NCBI RefSeq assembly: GCF_017312365.1
Contig: NZ_BLJI01000007.1
Span: 62,001 to 126,000, forward strand
Source: Chroococcus sp. FPU101
GTDB lineage: Bacteria > Cyanobacteriota > Cyanobacteriia > Cyanobacteriales > Microcystaceae
Reading direction: 5' to 3'
DNA length: 64,000 bases
Shown here piece by piece: positions 18,501 to 27,672 of the stretch. The position numbers and the translations under genes were made by a program. Numbering within the stretch: the stretch's first letter is position 1; each line of letters starts with the position of its first letter. Below the pieces are notes generated by a model. It was not told the origin of the DNA. It saw only the letters and a program-made list of their open reading frames with translations, and did no database searches.

Positions 18501-19313
18501 ACTTTAAAAAATCGATGGGTTTATCTAGGCTTCTTTGATATTTATCTTACCGTTATTTTTGCTCGTTGGATTTGGCAACAATTAGAAATATTAGATCCTT
18601 ATTTTGGCTTGAGTTCTGTCATCATCGCTCTAATCATTTATAATCTTCCTTGGGCTAGATGGGGATGGCATCTTAAAGCTTGGCGCAATGTTGCTTATAG
18701 TGTATCGCTGATTACGGCTGTTCTCACCTTTTCAGAAATTTCTAATTTTAGTTTATTTGCCATTGCAGGTTTTTATATTTATTTAGCCTTCCATCAAAGA
18801 ACAATACGCTGGAGTTATATCACTGTAGTTATTCTTAATTGGCTCGATTTTCGGTTCTTAGATAGACAAAATCTAACTGATATTTTTTACTATACATCTG
18901 CCATTGGACTATCTGTTTTATATCTAGCTCAAGTTGAACCCAAACTACAAGAATCCCATAACCGAAAAATCCGTCATTATTTAAGAATTTTAGGCAGCAG
19001 TATTATTAATGTCCCTGCTTTAGTGTTCTATCAAGAAACAGGACTGACACCAGCAATAATTAGTTTACTAACAGTTTTAGTAGGTTTAGGATTAAAAATT
19101 AAGGCTTTTCTATTGGTGGGTACACTTACCTTTATGCTGACGGTTTTCTATCAACTTATTGTACTCAGTGTTCAATATACTTTGCTAAAGTGGATTATTG
19201 GTTTAGTGGTGGGTATTCTGTTAATTACTGTTGCTGCTAATTTTGAACGAAGACGGGAACAAATGCTAAACCTCATACAGAATTCTTTAGAACAATTCAA
19301 TAGATGGGATTAA
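15501..19313 (+). CDS. Giant polytopic membrane protein (DUF2157-like), unknown function
   Basis: Membrane protein of about 1270 residues. The ATG at 15501 (MNPEPSSKKIH) is preferred over the GTG five codons upstream. The soluble N-terminus (LLEGLETWLKLGLINEAQVR) resembles the short N-terminal domain of DUF2157-type proteins. From about residue 100 to the end come more than 25 hydrophobic segments with little between them, rich in Trp, Leu, Ile and Phe, ending in a short basic tail (NFERRRE). No catalytic motif or transporter signature is visible. It stands alone on the plus strand, divergent from cpcB. Very long proteins of this type are found in cyanobacteria without known function. Confidence 0.75.
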   Translation: MNPEPSSKKIHLEIRINATNPLLLEGLETWLKLGLINEAQVRKISQQYLICSLPTVTSLSSVDSLQVVESESVTQSTSSKIRTNLIQTFFSQFITSFREELSLRWLLFLGLFLVIVSSGVLAARQWQNFSPIEQYLILWSYTLVFWLIGFWSKRQNNLQLTSQTLQAITLFLIPLNFWAMDTFQLWQQSLGSGIILTATLSLLGIYYYSRQTNYNLIGQGNYIVLNLLHWGWLNTIFSISAIYFGTVLTAIHLTFLKTNELKRNNFSKFLLIYGLSILLIRGIFFVKLSLASLGLAISLCGWLLRKQTEKVTLLDKVLDIVGFILLIYGWVIAFFNGVTWQALGITALGLHYFWEKLRTNWKLINLFALFIIGFQSLFLIEDLIPIEIRKNINNIWLQFSQTPDYSLSIYSLTYFPYILLWVWFTGWLDRQEKPKLASFGEWLTLGLSICLTSVSLESIAGRSLNLLLSTSTLVYVISSRSLRVPLIYFTHALGLLTIISWIDWRFSSLNLTQWGYFLILLTVGEWLNSLRYKPLLPRNKKQWLFLSSWHFGFILSIFSFWSFLFSLNQYFAQGIKQYSIIAWLFIPSFLTIIAIITRKKRSRQAALFSSFSFVFAQFLTLWQPSIRLISLGYSAGVMIINSFYYKRPLTARLPILLIFVLGTCWIFEQWLIEGNIITAFFLREWVLFSGIYLTCLWLIKNWIKQRSNRISSIYTIALEQIASVLCIFELFRFTLHTFLLIFNEFNTSWHWLATAILIAFSLVYRYWKEPLEIAVYGSLLSIEFVVIESVYLFNGSKLVISAINLFLAFVSFYLTRLLFSQSPRFRQLKSLQISPLLFAGMVILWRFGEFTSYTGILTLGVAIVGLCVSSRFPLNKALIYLSLFGITLAFHEIIIYQLWKNINYSLANELISLSLMQVGLACIYRLFIWSSRTRQFEAIRHIPLGILERIAEINWGISMILKILALISAVFLVPQSYPNSILFCLTLIVSIYALFKARYTTLKNRWVYLGFFDIYLTVIFARWIWQQLEILDPYFGLSSVIIALIIYNLPWARWGWHLKAWRNVAYSVSLITAVLTFSEISNFSLFAIAGFYIYLAFHQRTIRWSYITVVILNWLDFRFLDRQNLTDIFYYTSAIGLSVLYLAQVEPKLQESHNRKIRHYLRILGSSIINVPALVFYQETGLTPAIISLLTVLVGLGLKIKAFLLVGTLTFMLTVFYQLIVLSVQYTLLKWIIGLVVGILLITVAANFERRREQMLNLIQNSLEQFNRWD

Positions 19314-19383
19314 AGCCAATAAACCACACAATCGAAGTAATTTGTGCTACGATTTGGGATAAATTTAGATATTTGCAAGACCG

Positions 19384-19881
19384 ATGAGTAAGGTTTTGGT
19401 TTTGAATGCTTCTTATGAACCGCTAAATATCACGAGTTGGCGAAGGGCGGTTGTGTTGTTACTAAAGGGAAAAGCAGAACAACTTGAACACAATGGACAT
19501 TATGTGTATGCGGGTTTTCCTCTTCCTTCTGTCATTCGGTTACGTCACTATGTCAAAGTCCCTTACAAAGAAATTCCGCTAACCCGACGCAACATCTTAG
19601 AAAGAGATCACCACACGTGTCAATATTGTAGTTATAAGGGGGAACATCTAACACTAGACCACATGATACCCCGTTCCAGAGGTGGAGGCGATACTTGGGA
19701 AAACTTGGTTAGTGCTTGCGTCAGATGTAACGTCAAAAAAGGAAACCGAACCCCCAAAGAAGCAGGAATGACACTCCTTAATCAACCCCGTAAACCTTAC
19801 AGTAGTCTACATTTTGAGCTTTTAAAACATACAAGGGGCAATCTGAATCATGAATGGCGTAAATATGTGATTGGCATTTAA
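19384..19881 (+). CDS. HNH endonuclease family protein
   Basis: A 165-residue protein with an N-terminal basic domain ([20 protein letters not shown]) and a C-terminal HNH domain: paired zinc-type cysteines (CQYC and CVRC), the His-Asn-His core in [20 protein letters not shown], and KKGNRTP. This compact form is widespread and chromosomally conserved in cyanobacteria and is not tied to a mobile element here. Expected activity is metal-dependent DNA cleavage or nicking; the biological role is not established. It is followed by argF on the same strand after a 161-bp gap. Confidence 0.88.
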   Translation: MSKVLVLNASYEPLNITSWRRAVVLLLKGKAEQLEHNGHYVYAGFPLPSVIRLRHYVKVPYKEIPLTRRNILERDHHTCQYCSYKGEHLTLDHMIPRSRGGGDTWENLVSACVRCNVKKGNRTPKEAGMTLLNQPRKPYSSLHFELLKHTRGNLNHEWRKYVIGI

Positions 19882-20042
19882 AAAAGATTATTGATTGATT
19901 GTAAGACGCAATGAAAGCTAGACCTCGAAGACTCATCATCACTTCTAGGTTAGAGAAATCGGAATTTTCTAAAATTGGATACTCACTGACCTTTCCAAAA
20001 GCCGATATAATATGATCTTTCTCAAAGAGAGTAGGTATCGAT

Positions 20043-20975
20043 GTGTTAAAAGGAAGAGATATTCTGAGAATCACAGACCTTAGTCAAGAAGAAATTAAAG
20101 ATTTATTAGACTTAGCCACTCAACTGAAAAAAGGTGAACTCTCACTCGCTTGCAAAAAAGTCTTAGGATTATTGTTTTATAAAGCTTCAACACGGACACG
20201 TGTTTCTTTTACTGTAGCTATGTATCGCTTAGGCGGTCAGGTTATTGATCTCAATCCCAGTGTAACGCAAGTAGGTCGCGGCGAACCGATTTCGGATACT
20301 GCTAGGGTTTTAGACCGCTATTTAGACGTTTTAGCCATTCGTACCTTTGAACAAGAGGATTTAGAAACCTTCGCTAATTATGCCGATATTCCCATTATTA
20401 ACGCCCTGAGTGATTTAGAACATCCCTGCCAGATTTTAGCCGATTTATTAACGATACAAGAATGTTTCGGTACTTTGAAAGGTTTAACCCTTGCTTATGT
20501 CGGTGATGGTAATAATGTTGCCCATTCTTTACTCTTAGGTGGGGCTATCATGGGGATGAATGTTCATATCGCTTCACCTCAAGGTTATTACCCTGACTCA
20601 ACCATTGTCGAAACGGCCTCTACTTTAGCTGCATCGGGTGGTGGCAAAATTTTAATTACAGAAGATCCTATAGATGCGATCGCAGGTGCACACGCATTAT
20701 ATACTGATGTTTGGGCGAGTATGGGTCAAGAAGATTTAGCCGAGTCTCGAATGCCGATTTTCCAATCCTATCAATTAAATACAGATGTACTAAAAAAAGC
20801 CGACTCAGATGCGATCGTTTTACACTGTTTGCCCGCCCACCGAGGAGAAGAAATTACCGAGGAAGTGATAGAAGGAAAACAGTCTAGAGTCTGGGAACAA
20901 GCGGAAAACCGAATGCACGCCCAACAAGCTTTATTAGCCAGTGTACTAGGTTTAAAAGAACAGCAAAATTTCTAA
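20043..20975 (+). CDS. argF: Ornithine carbamoyltransferase
   Basis: Catalyses carbamoyl phosphate plus ornithine to citrulline in arginine biosynthesis, in the cytoplasm. The carbamoyl-phosphate loop is STRTRV (in KASTRTRVSF), followed by HPCQILAD and the ornithine-binding HCLP motif (VLHCLPAHRGEEI). Length (310 residues) is normal. The start is GTG at 20043; an overlapping ATG two bases earlier is out of frame and stops immediately, and no in-frame ATG precedes the conserved N-terminus (LKGRDILRITDL). Confidence 0.97.
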   Translation: MLKGRDILRITDLSQEEIKDLLDLATQLKKGELSLACKKVLGLLFYKASTRTRVSFTVAMYRLGGQVIDLNPSVTQVGRGEPISDTARVLDRYLDVLAIRTFEQEDLETFANYADIPIINALSDLEHPCQILADLLTIQECFGTLKGLTLAYVGDGNNVAHSLLLGGAIMGMNVHIASPQGYYPDSTIVETASTLAASGGGKILITEDPIDAIAGAHALYTDVWASMGQEDLAESRMPIFQSYQLNTDVLKKADSDAIVLHCLPAHRGEEITEEVIEGKQSRVWEQAENRMHAQQALLASVLGLKEQQNF

Positions 20976-21045
20976 CCATTTTTAGAGATCTATATGTTCT
21001 GACACACGTTAGCATTGAATTAAAAGTTAAAAATTTTGAGAACGT

Positions 21046-21459
21046 ATGGCAGCAGAAGCAGAGGTTAAAAAATATTTTGCCTATTGGTTTGGGTTAGGTA
21101 AGCGGGTTGTACTGAAAAATGGTCACCAAACCCTGCTTCCTCAACCTATTTATACTGGACAAGACTATTCAAACGAATTTAAAGCTGTCTGGCAACAAAT
21201 CATCGACCCAAAAAACGGTGATAGTTATTTAGAAGGAACCGAAGAAACCATACAAGAACTGTTATCCCCTGCATGGGATGTGAGTTCTTGCGCTAGGTGT
21301 ACGATGCCCGTTCCGCTAAAAGTTGCCAGTCAGCCGTCTTTAGTGTGTCCTTGTAATGATTTAGAGACTTGGCCAAATACAGAATTACCCTTACCCCGTT
21401 CACCCATCGATACACAAGACCGCTTACAACAAATTCGTCAACGTTTAGGTAAAATTTAA
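21046..21459 (+). CDS. Conserved cyanobacterial protein with Cys-rich motif
   Basis: A 137-residue soluble protein starting MAAEAEVKKYFAYWFGLGK. The centre has CARCTMPVP followed by CPCND, four to five cysteines that could bind a metal, and an N-terminal helical region. It overlaps the 3' end of the convergent rnz gene by four bases. No named domain is recognised; the compact arrangement and conserved-looking composition suggest a real cyanobacterial gene. Confidence 0.7.
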   Translation: MAAEAEVKKYFAYWFGLGKRVVLKNGHQTLLPQPIYTGQDYSNEFKAVWQQIIDPKNGDSYLEGTEETIQELLSPAWDVSSCARCTMPVPLKVASQPSLVCPCNDLETWPNTELPLPRSPIDTQDRLQQIRQRLGKI

Positions 21460-22415
21460 ACCTGTTCAGCCAATTGTTTAGCATCTCGATGTCGGGGAAC
21501 TTCATAACTAAAAAAGTCATAGGCTAGTTTTGTATTCGGAAAAATAGCCTGTGCTTCAGTTAATAAATCATGGACATCTAGAGGATTGCCTGGGGCATAA
21601 CGTGGGCTAAAATGAGTCATAATCAGAAGTTTGACTCTAGCAGCTAAAGCAACTTGGGCCGCCATCGTTGAAGTAGAATGTAACCTCTCAAAAGCCATTT
21701 CTGCATCTTGATGGGCAAAAGTCGCCTCATGAATCAGTACATCAACATCTTGGGCTAGTTTAATCGCTGCTTCACAAAAAACGGTATCAGTACAATAAGC
21801 TATTTTGCGCCCTGGTTCCATTGCCCCACATAAATCTTGTCCGCGAATTCGTCTACCATCTGGTAACGTGACACTTTCACCGCGTTTTAATTGTCCATAA
21901 ATTCTTCCTGCTGGAATACCTAATGCTTTTGCCCGTTCTGCATCAAAACGTCCTGGTCTATCCTTCTCGGCAATACGATAACCATGCGCGGGAATACGAT
22001 GTTTTAGTAACTCACCGCTAACGGTAAATTCTTCATCTTGAAAAATGACCCCCTCCGAAACAGTATGAACATTAATGCGATGTCCGATATTCATATAAGA
22101 ATATTTGGCACAAGCGCGTAAATATTCCCCTAAACCACTGGGGCCATAAATATCAATTTCTTGACCACTTCCCGCTAACCCGCAACTGGCTAACAGTCCC
22201 ATTAAACCAAAAATATGGTCGCCGTGCATATGGGTAATGAAAATTCGCCGTAGCTGAGAAGTGCGTAAATCACTCCGTTGTAGTTGATGTTGCGTTCCTT
22301 CTCCACAGTCAAATAGCCAAAATTCCGCCCGTTGCGGTAAACGCAAGGCAACACTCGAAACATTACGCGAACGGGTAGGAACACCTGAACTGGTTCCTAA
22401 AAAAGTGATTTCCAC
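21456..22415 (-). CDS. rnz: Ribonuclease Z (tRNA 3'-endonuclease)
   Basis: Metallo-beta-lactamase-fold endonuclease that removes 3' trailers from tRNA precursors. It has the zinc-binding THMHGDHIFG motif near residue 61, the family start (EITFLGTSSGVPT), the DVLIHEATF segment and the later MTHFSPRY motif. Length of 319 residues matches the bacterial short form. The start ATG at 22415 is directly followed by the conserved first beta strand. Confidence 0.96.
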   Translation of the reverse strand: MEITFLGTSSGVPTRSRNVSSVALRLPQRAEFWLFDCGEGTQHQLQRSDLRTSQLRRIFITHMHGDHIFGLMGLLASCGLAGSGQEIDIYGPSGLGEYLRACAKYSYMNIGHRINVHTVSEGVIFQDEEFTVSGELLKHRIPAHGYRIAEKDRPGRFDAERAKALGIPAGRIYGQLKRGESVTLPDGRRIRGQDLCGAMEPGRKIAYCTDTVFCEAAIKLAQDVDVLIHEATFAHQDAEMAFERLHSTSTMAAQVALAARVKLLIMTHFSPRYAPGNPLDVHDLLTEAQAIFPNTKLAYDFFSYEVPRHRDAKQLAEQV

Positions 22416-22573
22416 AGTTTTTTGAAGGTTTAAATAGAGTTTATCGGTTTTTGTTGTTAAGCACGGGTGTCTAAATTATAACGTTCACATGAAAAAACTC
22501 GCTCTTTGTGTTAGTCTGATCGCTCTACTTGGGCAAACTAAGAATAGTTAACCCAAATCTTAGGTTAAACATA

Positions 22574-24709
22574 ATGTTGGCATGGCATCCGCAAATCGAA
22601 CCGTTGTTACAAACAAGACAATATGACGCTGTAGCCCAATTTTATGAGGAACAGTTAGAAAAAGAGCCAGAAACTTTATCTTATTACTGGTATTTAGGTT
22701 TATCTTATCTCTTAAATAATAATCAAGAAGAAGCTCAAGCAACATGGTTTTTAGTCTTAAGTCAAGCTGAACCCGAAGACATTGATGCTTGGATTACAGA
22801 ATTAGTGGAAGTTTTAGAAACAGAAGCTATTTGTCAAGAACAGATAGAAAATCTTACAAACAGTTGGTTGATTAGAAGAAGTATCCAAGAAATTGTTCCT
22901 AAATATGTCAATAATTTATTACACATAATCCTGCTAGAAATACAGTTAAAACAATTTTTACCTGAACAGTTAGAAGACATAAAGATTATTCATTTATTAG
23001 AAGAATTGCCTAGCAAAAATATTGACAATGAATTGTTATTACAAGTTTTAAATAAAATCATAGCTTTTCCAAGTTTAGAAGCTCTTTCTTTTTCTCAAGC
23101 TAGTTCTAAACACCTTGAACAAGAAACTTTTATTACAACAATCTCACAACTTGCTACAACTAGAGCTTATGATTTTGGTCAAGGTCATTATGCTAGTGAA
23201 TTAATTAAATTATGTTTAGCATTTAAGCCAGATAATATAATATTACTCGATCAAATATTTTGGTTTCAGATTATTGATAAAAATTATACAGATGCTTTAG
23301 ATTTAGCCAAGCACTTTTTTAATAAAGTCACTCGAACTGATTTACAACTTTTCGCTAATTATAAAATTTTATTGGTGCTATTAAATCAAGGTGAATGGCT
23401 AAAAATTGATGCGATCGCAAAACGTCATTTAACATTAATTCAAGATTTACTTAAAACAAATTCAATTCAATTACACCCTTTAATGAAAGAAAGTTTAGTA
23501 GGATTGACTACACCAATATTGTATCTTCAAGATAACCCATCAGAAACACGGCAGCTACAAAATCAAGTTTCTAATTTATACAGCCAACAATTTTTGAGTG
23601 GTAATAATTATTCATATACCTCCTTTAAACCAAAAACACAATCTACTCCTCTTAAAATCGGCTATTTAGGGCATACTTTTCGACGGCATTCAGTAGGATG
23701 GCTATCTCGTTGGCTAATGGAATATCATGACAAAAATAATTTTCAAATTCATTTATATGGGATTAGTCAACCAGAAGATGACCTAACTCAATTGTGGTTT
23801 TCTCCAAATGCGTATAAAAGTTATCAATTGCCACGAAATCCTCAAATGGTCGCCGATCAAATTCAAGCAGATGAAATTGATATATTAGTTGATTTAGATA
23901 GTTTAACTTATAACCTTACCTCTCAAGTCATGTGTCTTAAACCTGCCCCTATTCAAATAACTTGGTTAGGGATGGATGCTAGTGGAATACCAGCTATTGA
24001 TTATTTTATTGCTGATCCTTATGTCTTACCTGAAAATGCTCAAAATTATTACTCTGAAAAAATCTGGCGTTTAAACAAAACTTATTTAGCCATTGATGGT
24101 TTTGAAATAGGAACACCAACTCTAAGAAGGGAAGATTTAGAAATTTCCAATGATGCAATTATCTATTTAACTGTACAATCAGGTTTAAAACGTCATCCTG
24201 ATACGATTCGATTGCAATTAGAAATTATTAAAGCTGTTCCTAATAGTTATTTACTCATCAAAGGTTTTGCTAACTCAGAAATTATTCAAAACTTATTTAA
24301 GAACTTGTCCGATGAAATAGGCGTTGTCTCAGAAAAACTGATATTTTTACCACAAGATAAAGATGAAGAAACCCATCGAGCTAATTTACAAATAGCTGAT
24401 ATTGTGCTAGACACCTATCCTTATAATGGTGCAACAACTACTTTAGAAGTTTTATGGATGGGGATACCATTAGTTACTAAAGTGGGTGAACAATTTGCCG
24501 CTAGAAATAGTTATACTTTTCTCAAGAATGTGGGAGTTGATGACGGTATAGCGTGGACAAACGAGGAGTATATTCAATGGGGCGTTAAACTCGGAACTGA
24601 TGAAAAACTCCGCCAGAAAATTGCAACTCAACTTAAAAAATCTCGTTCTACTGCACCTCTTTGGAATGCTCAACAGTTTACAAGAGAAATGGAACACGCT
24701 ATAATTTAA
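22574..24709 (+). pseudogene. SPINDLY-type O-GlcNAc transferase-like protein, C-terminus cut by transposon
   Basis: Family 41-type glycosyltransferase with an N-terminal TPR-like helical region (residues 1-340) and a C-terminal catalytic half (KIGYLGHTFRRHSVGWLSRW; APIQITWLGMDASGIPAIDY; LDTYPYNGATTTLEVLWMGI). The ATG at 22574 (MLAWHPQIEPLL) is preferred to the upstream in-frame codon. The reading frame ends abnormally at REMEHAII; the last codons fall in the left end of the transposon. The true tail, in frame as AYQQMYAQYIWT followed by stop, is found immediately beyond the right transposon end at 44673-44711. Only about ten residues are lost, so the protein may still work; marked as interrupted. 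Confidence 0.85.
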
Positions 24710-24853
24710 AGTTTGTTTTTGCCGAAATTTAAAGTTAGATTTTGCCGACCCATTTTTTCAAAACCTAATAACTTCAATATATAAAATTTTTGGTAGAATT
24801 TTTTTTAAAGCTTGAATTTGCCGAAATAGCAAATTTAAAGTTTGACATTGCCG
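24705..24853 (+). repeat. Left-end TnsB-binding-site array (four 20-bp sites)
   Basis: Four direct 20-bp copies of the pattern TTTAAAG-N7-TTGCCG (the first reads TTTAAAG, TTTGTTT, TTGCCG) at 24705-24724, 24728-24747, 24804-24823 and 24834-24853. The first two are separated by 3 bp, the last two by 10 bp. Clustered short repeats at the ends are the hallmark of TnsB recognition in Tn7-like elements. Confidence 0.88.
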
Positions 24854-24876
24854 AAATAGTCTAGACTAGCTATGAT
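24848..24876 (+). promoter_or_regulatory. Predicted tnsAB promoter overlapping a TnsB site
   Basis: A -35-like TTGCCG (24848-24853) and a -10-like TATGAT (24871-24876) are spaced by 17 bp. The -35 is the terminal half of the fourth left-end TnsB site, so transposase binding would block the promoter. A strong ribosome site (AGGAGGG) precedes the ATG at 24919. Confidence 0.5.
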
Positions 24877-24918
24877 GTTTTTATTAGTAAGCTTGTTTTA
24901 ATTTTAGGAGGGATACCC

Positions 24919-27672
24919 ATGCTCTCTGATGCTGAATTTCAAACATGGTGTGATAGTTTGCAACTCTCCCAACAACAAAGAGATTTGGTTAACCAAATTC
25001 GGACTTCCCCACCTGCTCGTAGAGTAAAAGGAGGAGGAAGAAACGTTCATGGCCCCTATGCTAGTTCAAAAATGGGTAGAACGATTCAATTCGAGTCTCA
25101 TACCGTTGAACTACCAGCTATTACTCAATTCTATGAATATGACGACACAGTTTTAGAATATTGGGATCAACCGATTAAATTTAGTATTAAATGCTCACCG
25201 CAAGGTAAACAAGCCACCACTATCGGTCATTATCCCGATTTCTTCGTGTTGAGAAAGAATCATTGTGGTTTTGAAGAGTGGAAAACAGAGAAAAGACTGG
25301 AAAAACTTAGTGAGGAACAGCCTTATCGCTATCAAAAAATAGAAGGGCAATGGGTAGATGTTATTGTTCAAGAATATCTCGAAAACTTAGGATATTATTA
25401 TTATCTTCGCTCAGATAGTGAAATTGATTGGGTCAAATATCGTAATCAGAAATATTTACAATCCTACAAGCAAGGGTATTTAAAGCAACTATACATTATT
25501 GATGAGCAGGTAGAAGCTAATCTGAAAGAAATTATCATAAATTATCCAGGAATTAACTTTACCACTCTACTTGAGAAGGCGAAAAATGCCACTATTGATG
25601 ATATCAATACCTTAATCTCTCTTGAAAAAGTTTATGTGAATTTAAGCGAAGTAGCCTTAGTGGAACAAGAGAAAGTTCATTTATTTCGTGACCAGGCTAC
25701 CGCAATGGCTTACATCACGGCTTCTCATGATTATCGTGAACCCATATCTAGCAGTGTGCAGATGGTGGATCTTAAAGTAGGGTCATCATTTTTGTTAGAT
25801 GGTAAAAGCCTCACCATTGACCATATTGGGGAAAGCAAAATTATTGTTAGAGGAGAACAAGGAATTATTCGTTGGCAATTCGCAGAATTTGAACAATTAG
25901 TCAAATTAGGAGAAATCAGTAATCTTCAGACAGAAAGCCACACCACTTTAAATGAGGAAGGATGGCAATACTTTTTAGAAGCCAGTCCTAAAGCGTTAGA
26001 GACCGCAAACTATCGTTATGCAGCTATTAAACCTTTTTTAGATGGAAAACCTTATAATTCTCAAGAAGAAAACCTATCAGAACGAACCTTACGTCACTGG
26101 AAAGCCAAATACCGAAAAGCACAACAAGAATACGGAAGTGGGTTTATTGGCTTAATTCCCCAACACAAAGGAAACTCAACACCTCGCTATTGTGATGAGG
26201 ATTTGGAAATAATTGATCAAGTAATTGAAGAACATTATGAATCTTTTACACAAAAGAACGTTTGGCAGACTTATGAGATTTTGAAGGATAGATGGAAAGA
26301 ATTAAGACAAATATCTCCTTTGCCAAGTCATACCTTTTATTACGAAAGAGTGAAAAAACGAAACAGTTATCAACAAACTAAAAAAAGAATGGGTTCTCGT
26401 GCTGCTAATAATTATTTGGGGCCTTGGTTAATTCGACCTACTACCCCCCGTCATGGAGATCGCCCCCTTGAAATTGTGCATATTGACCATACACAGCTAG
26501 ATATTCAGTGTGTATGCCCCTATAGTGGCAAAAACTTAGGCAGGCCTTGGGTAACAGGTATGATTGATGCCTATAGTCGGCGAATTCTAGCTTTATACCT
26601 CACCTTCGATAATCCAAGTTACCGTTCTTGTATGATGGCTATTCGCATCTGTGTACAACGGTTTGGACGGTTTCCTGAATGGATTGTTGTGGATAATGGA
26701 AAAGAGTTTAGTTCTACTTATTTTGAGACATTGTTAGCACGTTTTGAAGCTAGTAAAAAGCATCGTCCCAAGGATTGCCCTAAATTTAGTTCAATTATTG
26801 AACGTTGGTTTGGCTCACAGAATACGGAATTTATCAATAACTTGAGGGGAAATACCCAAATCATGAAGCACGTCCGCCTTGTTAAAAAAGCAAATAATCC
26901 AAAGAATTTAGCTGTCTGGAATTTAGAAGAATTATATGATTATTTGGCGTTCGGTTATGCTTATGGAGTTTATGATAGTACAGAACATCCTGCTTTAGAA
27001 GGAATGTCCCCTCAAAAAGCCTTTGAATTAGGAGTTACTAAAACGGGACATCGCCCTCATCAATATATTAAATATGATGAGCAATTCAAGATTTTAACCT
27101 TGCCCACAAACAATAAGGGAACAGCCAAAGTTATCCCTGGTAAGGGAATAAGAATTAATTATCAAGATTATTGGACAGATGAATTTTATAGCGTTGAGAA
27201 TCAATCTGTTCCCGTGCGCTACGACCCCCTAGATTATAGTGTTGCTTATGCTTATGTTAATAATCATTGGGTGAAGTGTTTATCTAATTATTATATGAGG
27301 TTTCAAGGTCATTCAGAGAAGGCAGTAGAGATAGCCACAACAATTGGCAGACGAAAACGCCAAAGCTATAATCAAAGTCAATATCTAGGCTCTAAAGAGA
27401 TTGTTGATTTGCTTAATAACGCAGAAGAACATGAAGAGTTATTGCTACAAATTCGACGAGATCAATCAGCTAAATTAGTCTATAATTTAATTGAAGGAAA
27501 GCTGAGTAGTGCTGTCTTAAATGCAGCAAGTATTGAATACCCTTCATCTCAAAATAATAGAGAAATCGAGAAGAGTATTTTAGAAATAGAAGAAGATGTT
27601 TTACCTTCTAGTTTATCTAGAGAAATTAACTTTGATAACATTCAAGCTTTTGCTGAAGAGGAATTATGGTAA
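24919..27672 (+). CDS. tnsAB: TnsA-TnsB fusion transposase
   Basis: Fused Tn7-like transposase (917 residues) able to cut both strands at each transposon end: the TnsA part cleaves 5' ends, the TnsB part the 3' ends and joins them to the target. The N-terminal ~200 residues are a TnsA-type restriction-fold nuclease with Glu59 (QFES), Asp107 (HYPDFF) and Glu120-Trp-Lys122. A linker and helix-turn-helix regions follow, then the DDE integrase core with Asp523 (IDHTQLD), Asp592 (VDNGKEF) and Glu628 (IERWFG). All catalytic residues are intact, which predicts cut-and-paste movement. It is the first gene of a tightly overlapping operon with tnsC and tniQ. Separate TnsA and TnsB are the rule in other lineages; the fusion is known from some cyanobacterial type I-B CASTs. 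Confidence 0.95.
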   Translation: MLSDAEFQTWCDSLQLSQQQRDLVNQIRTSPPARRVKGGGRNVHGPYASSKMGRTIQFESHTVELPAITQFYEYDDTVLEYWDQPIKFSIKCSPQGKQATTIGHYPDFFVLRKNHCGFEEWKTEKRLEKLSEEQPYRYQKIEGQWVDVIVQEYLENLGYYYYLRSDSEIDWVKYRNQKYLQSYKQGYLKQLYIIDEQVEANLKEIIINYPGINFTTLLEKAKNATIDDINTLISLEKVYVNLSEVALVEQEKVHLFRDQATAMAYITASHDYREPISSSVQMVDLKVGSSFLLDGKSLTIDHIGESKIIVRGEQGIIRWQFAEFEQLVKLGEISNLQTESHTTLNEEGWQYFLEASPKALETANYRYAAIKPFLDGKPYNSQEENLSERTLRHWKAKYRKAQQEYGSGFIGLIPQHKGNSTPRYCDEDLEIIDQVIEEHYESFTQKNVWQTYEILKDRWKELRQISPLPSHTFYYERVKKRNSYQQTKKRMGSRAANNYLGPWLIRPTTPRHGDRPLEIVHIDHTQLDIQCVCPYSGKNLGRPWVTGMIDAYSRRILALYLTFDNPSYRSCMMAIRICVQRFGRFPEWIVVDNGKEFSSTYFETLLARFEASKKHRPKDCPKFSSIIERWFGSQNTEFINNLRGNTQIMKHVRLVKKANNPKNLAVWNLEELYDYLAFGYAYGVYDSTEHPALEGMSPQKAFELGVTKTGHRPHQYIKYDEQFKILTLPTNNKGTAKVIPGKGIRINYQDYWTDEFYSVENQSVPVRYDPLDYSVAYAYVNNHWVKCLSNYYMRFQGHSEKAVEIATTIGRRKRQSYNQSQYLGSKEIVDLLNNAEEHEELLLQIRRDQSAKLVYNLIEGKLSSAVLNAASIEYPSSQNNREIEKSILEIEEDVLPSSLSREINFDNIQAFAEEELW

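Noticed and set aside
19384-19881. HNH gene as intron or mobile endonuclease
   Set aside because: It has no intron, intein or repeat context, and its composition and start match a chromosomally conserved cyanobacterial family.
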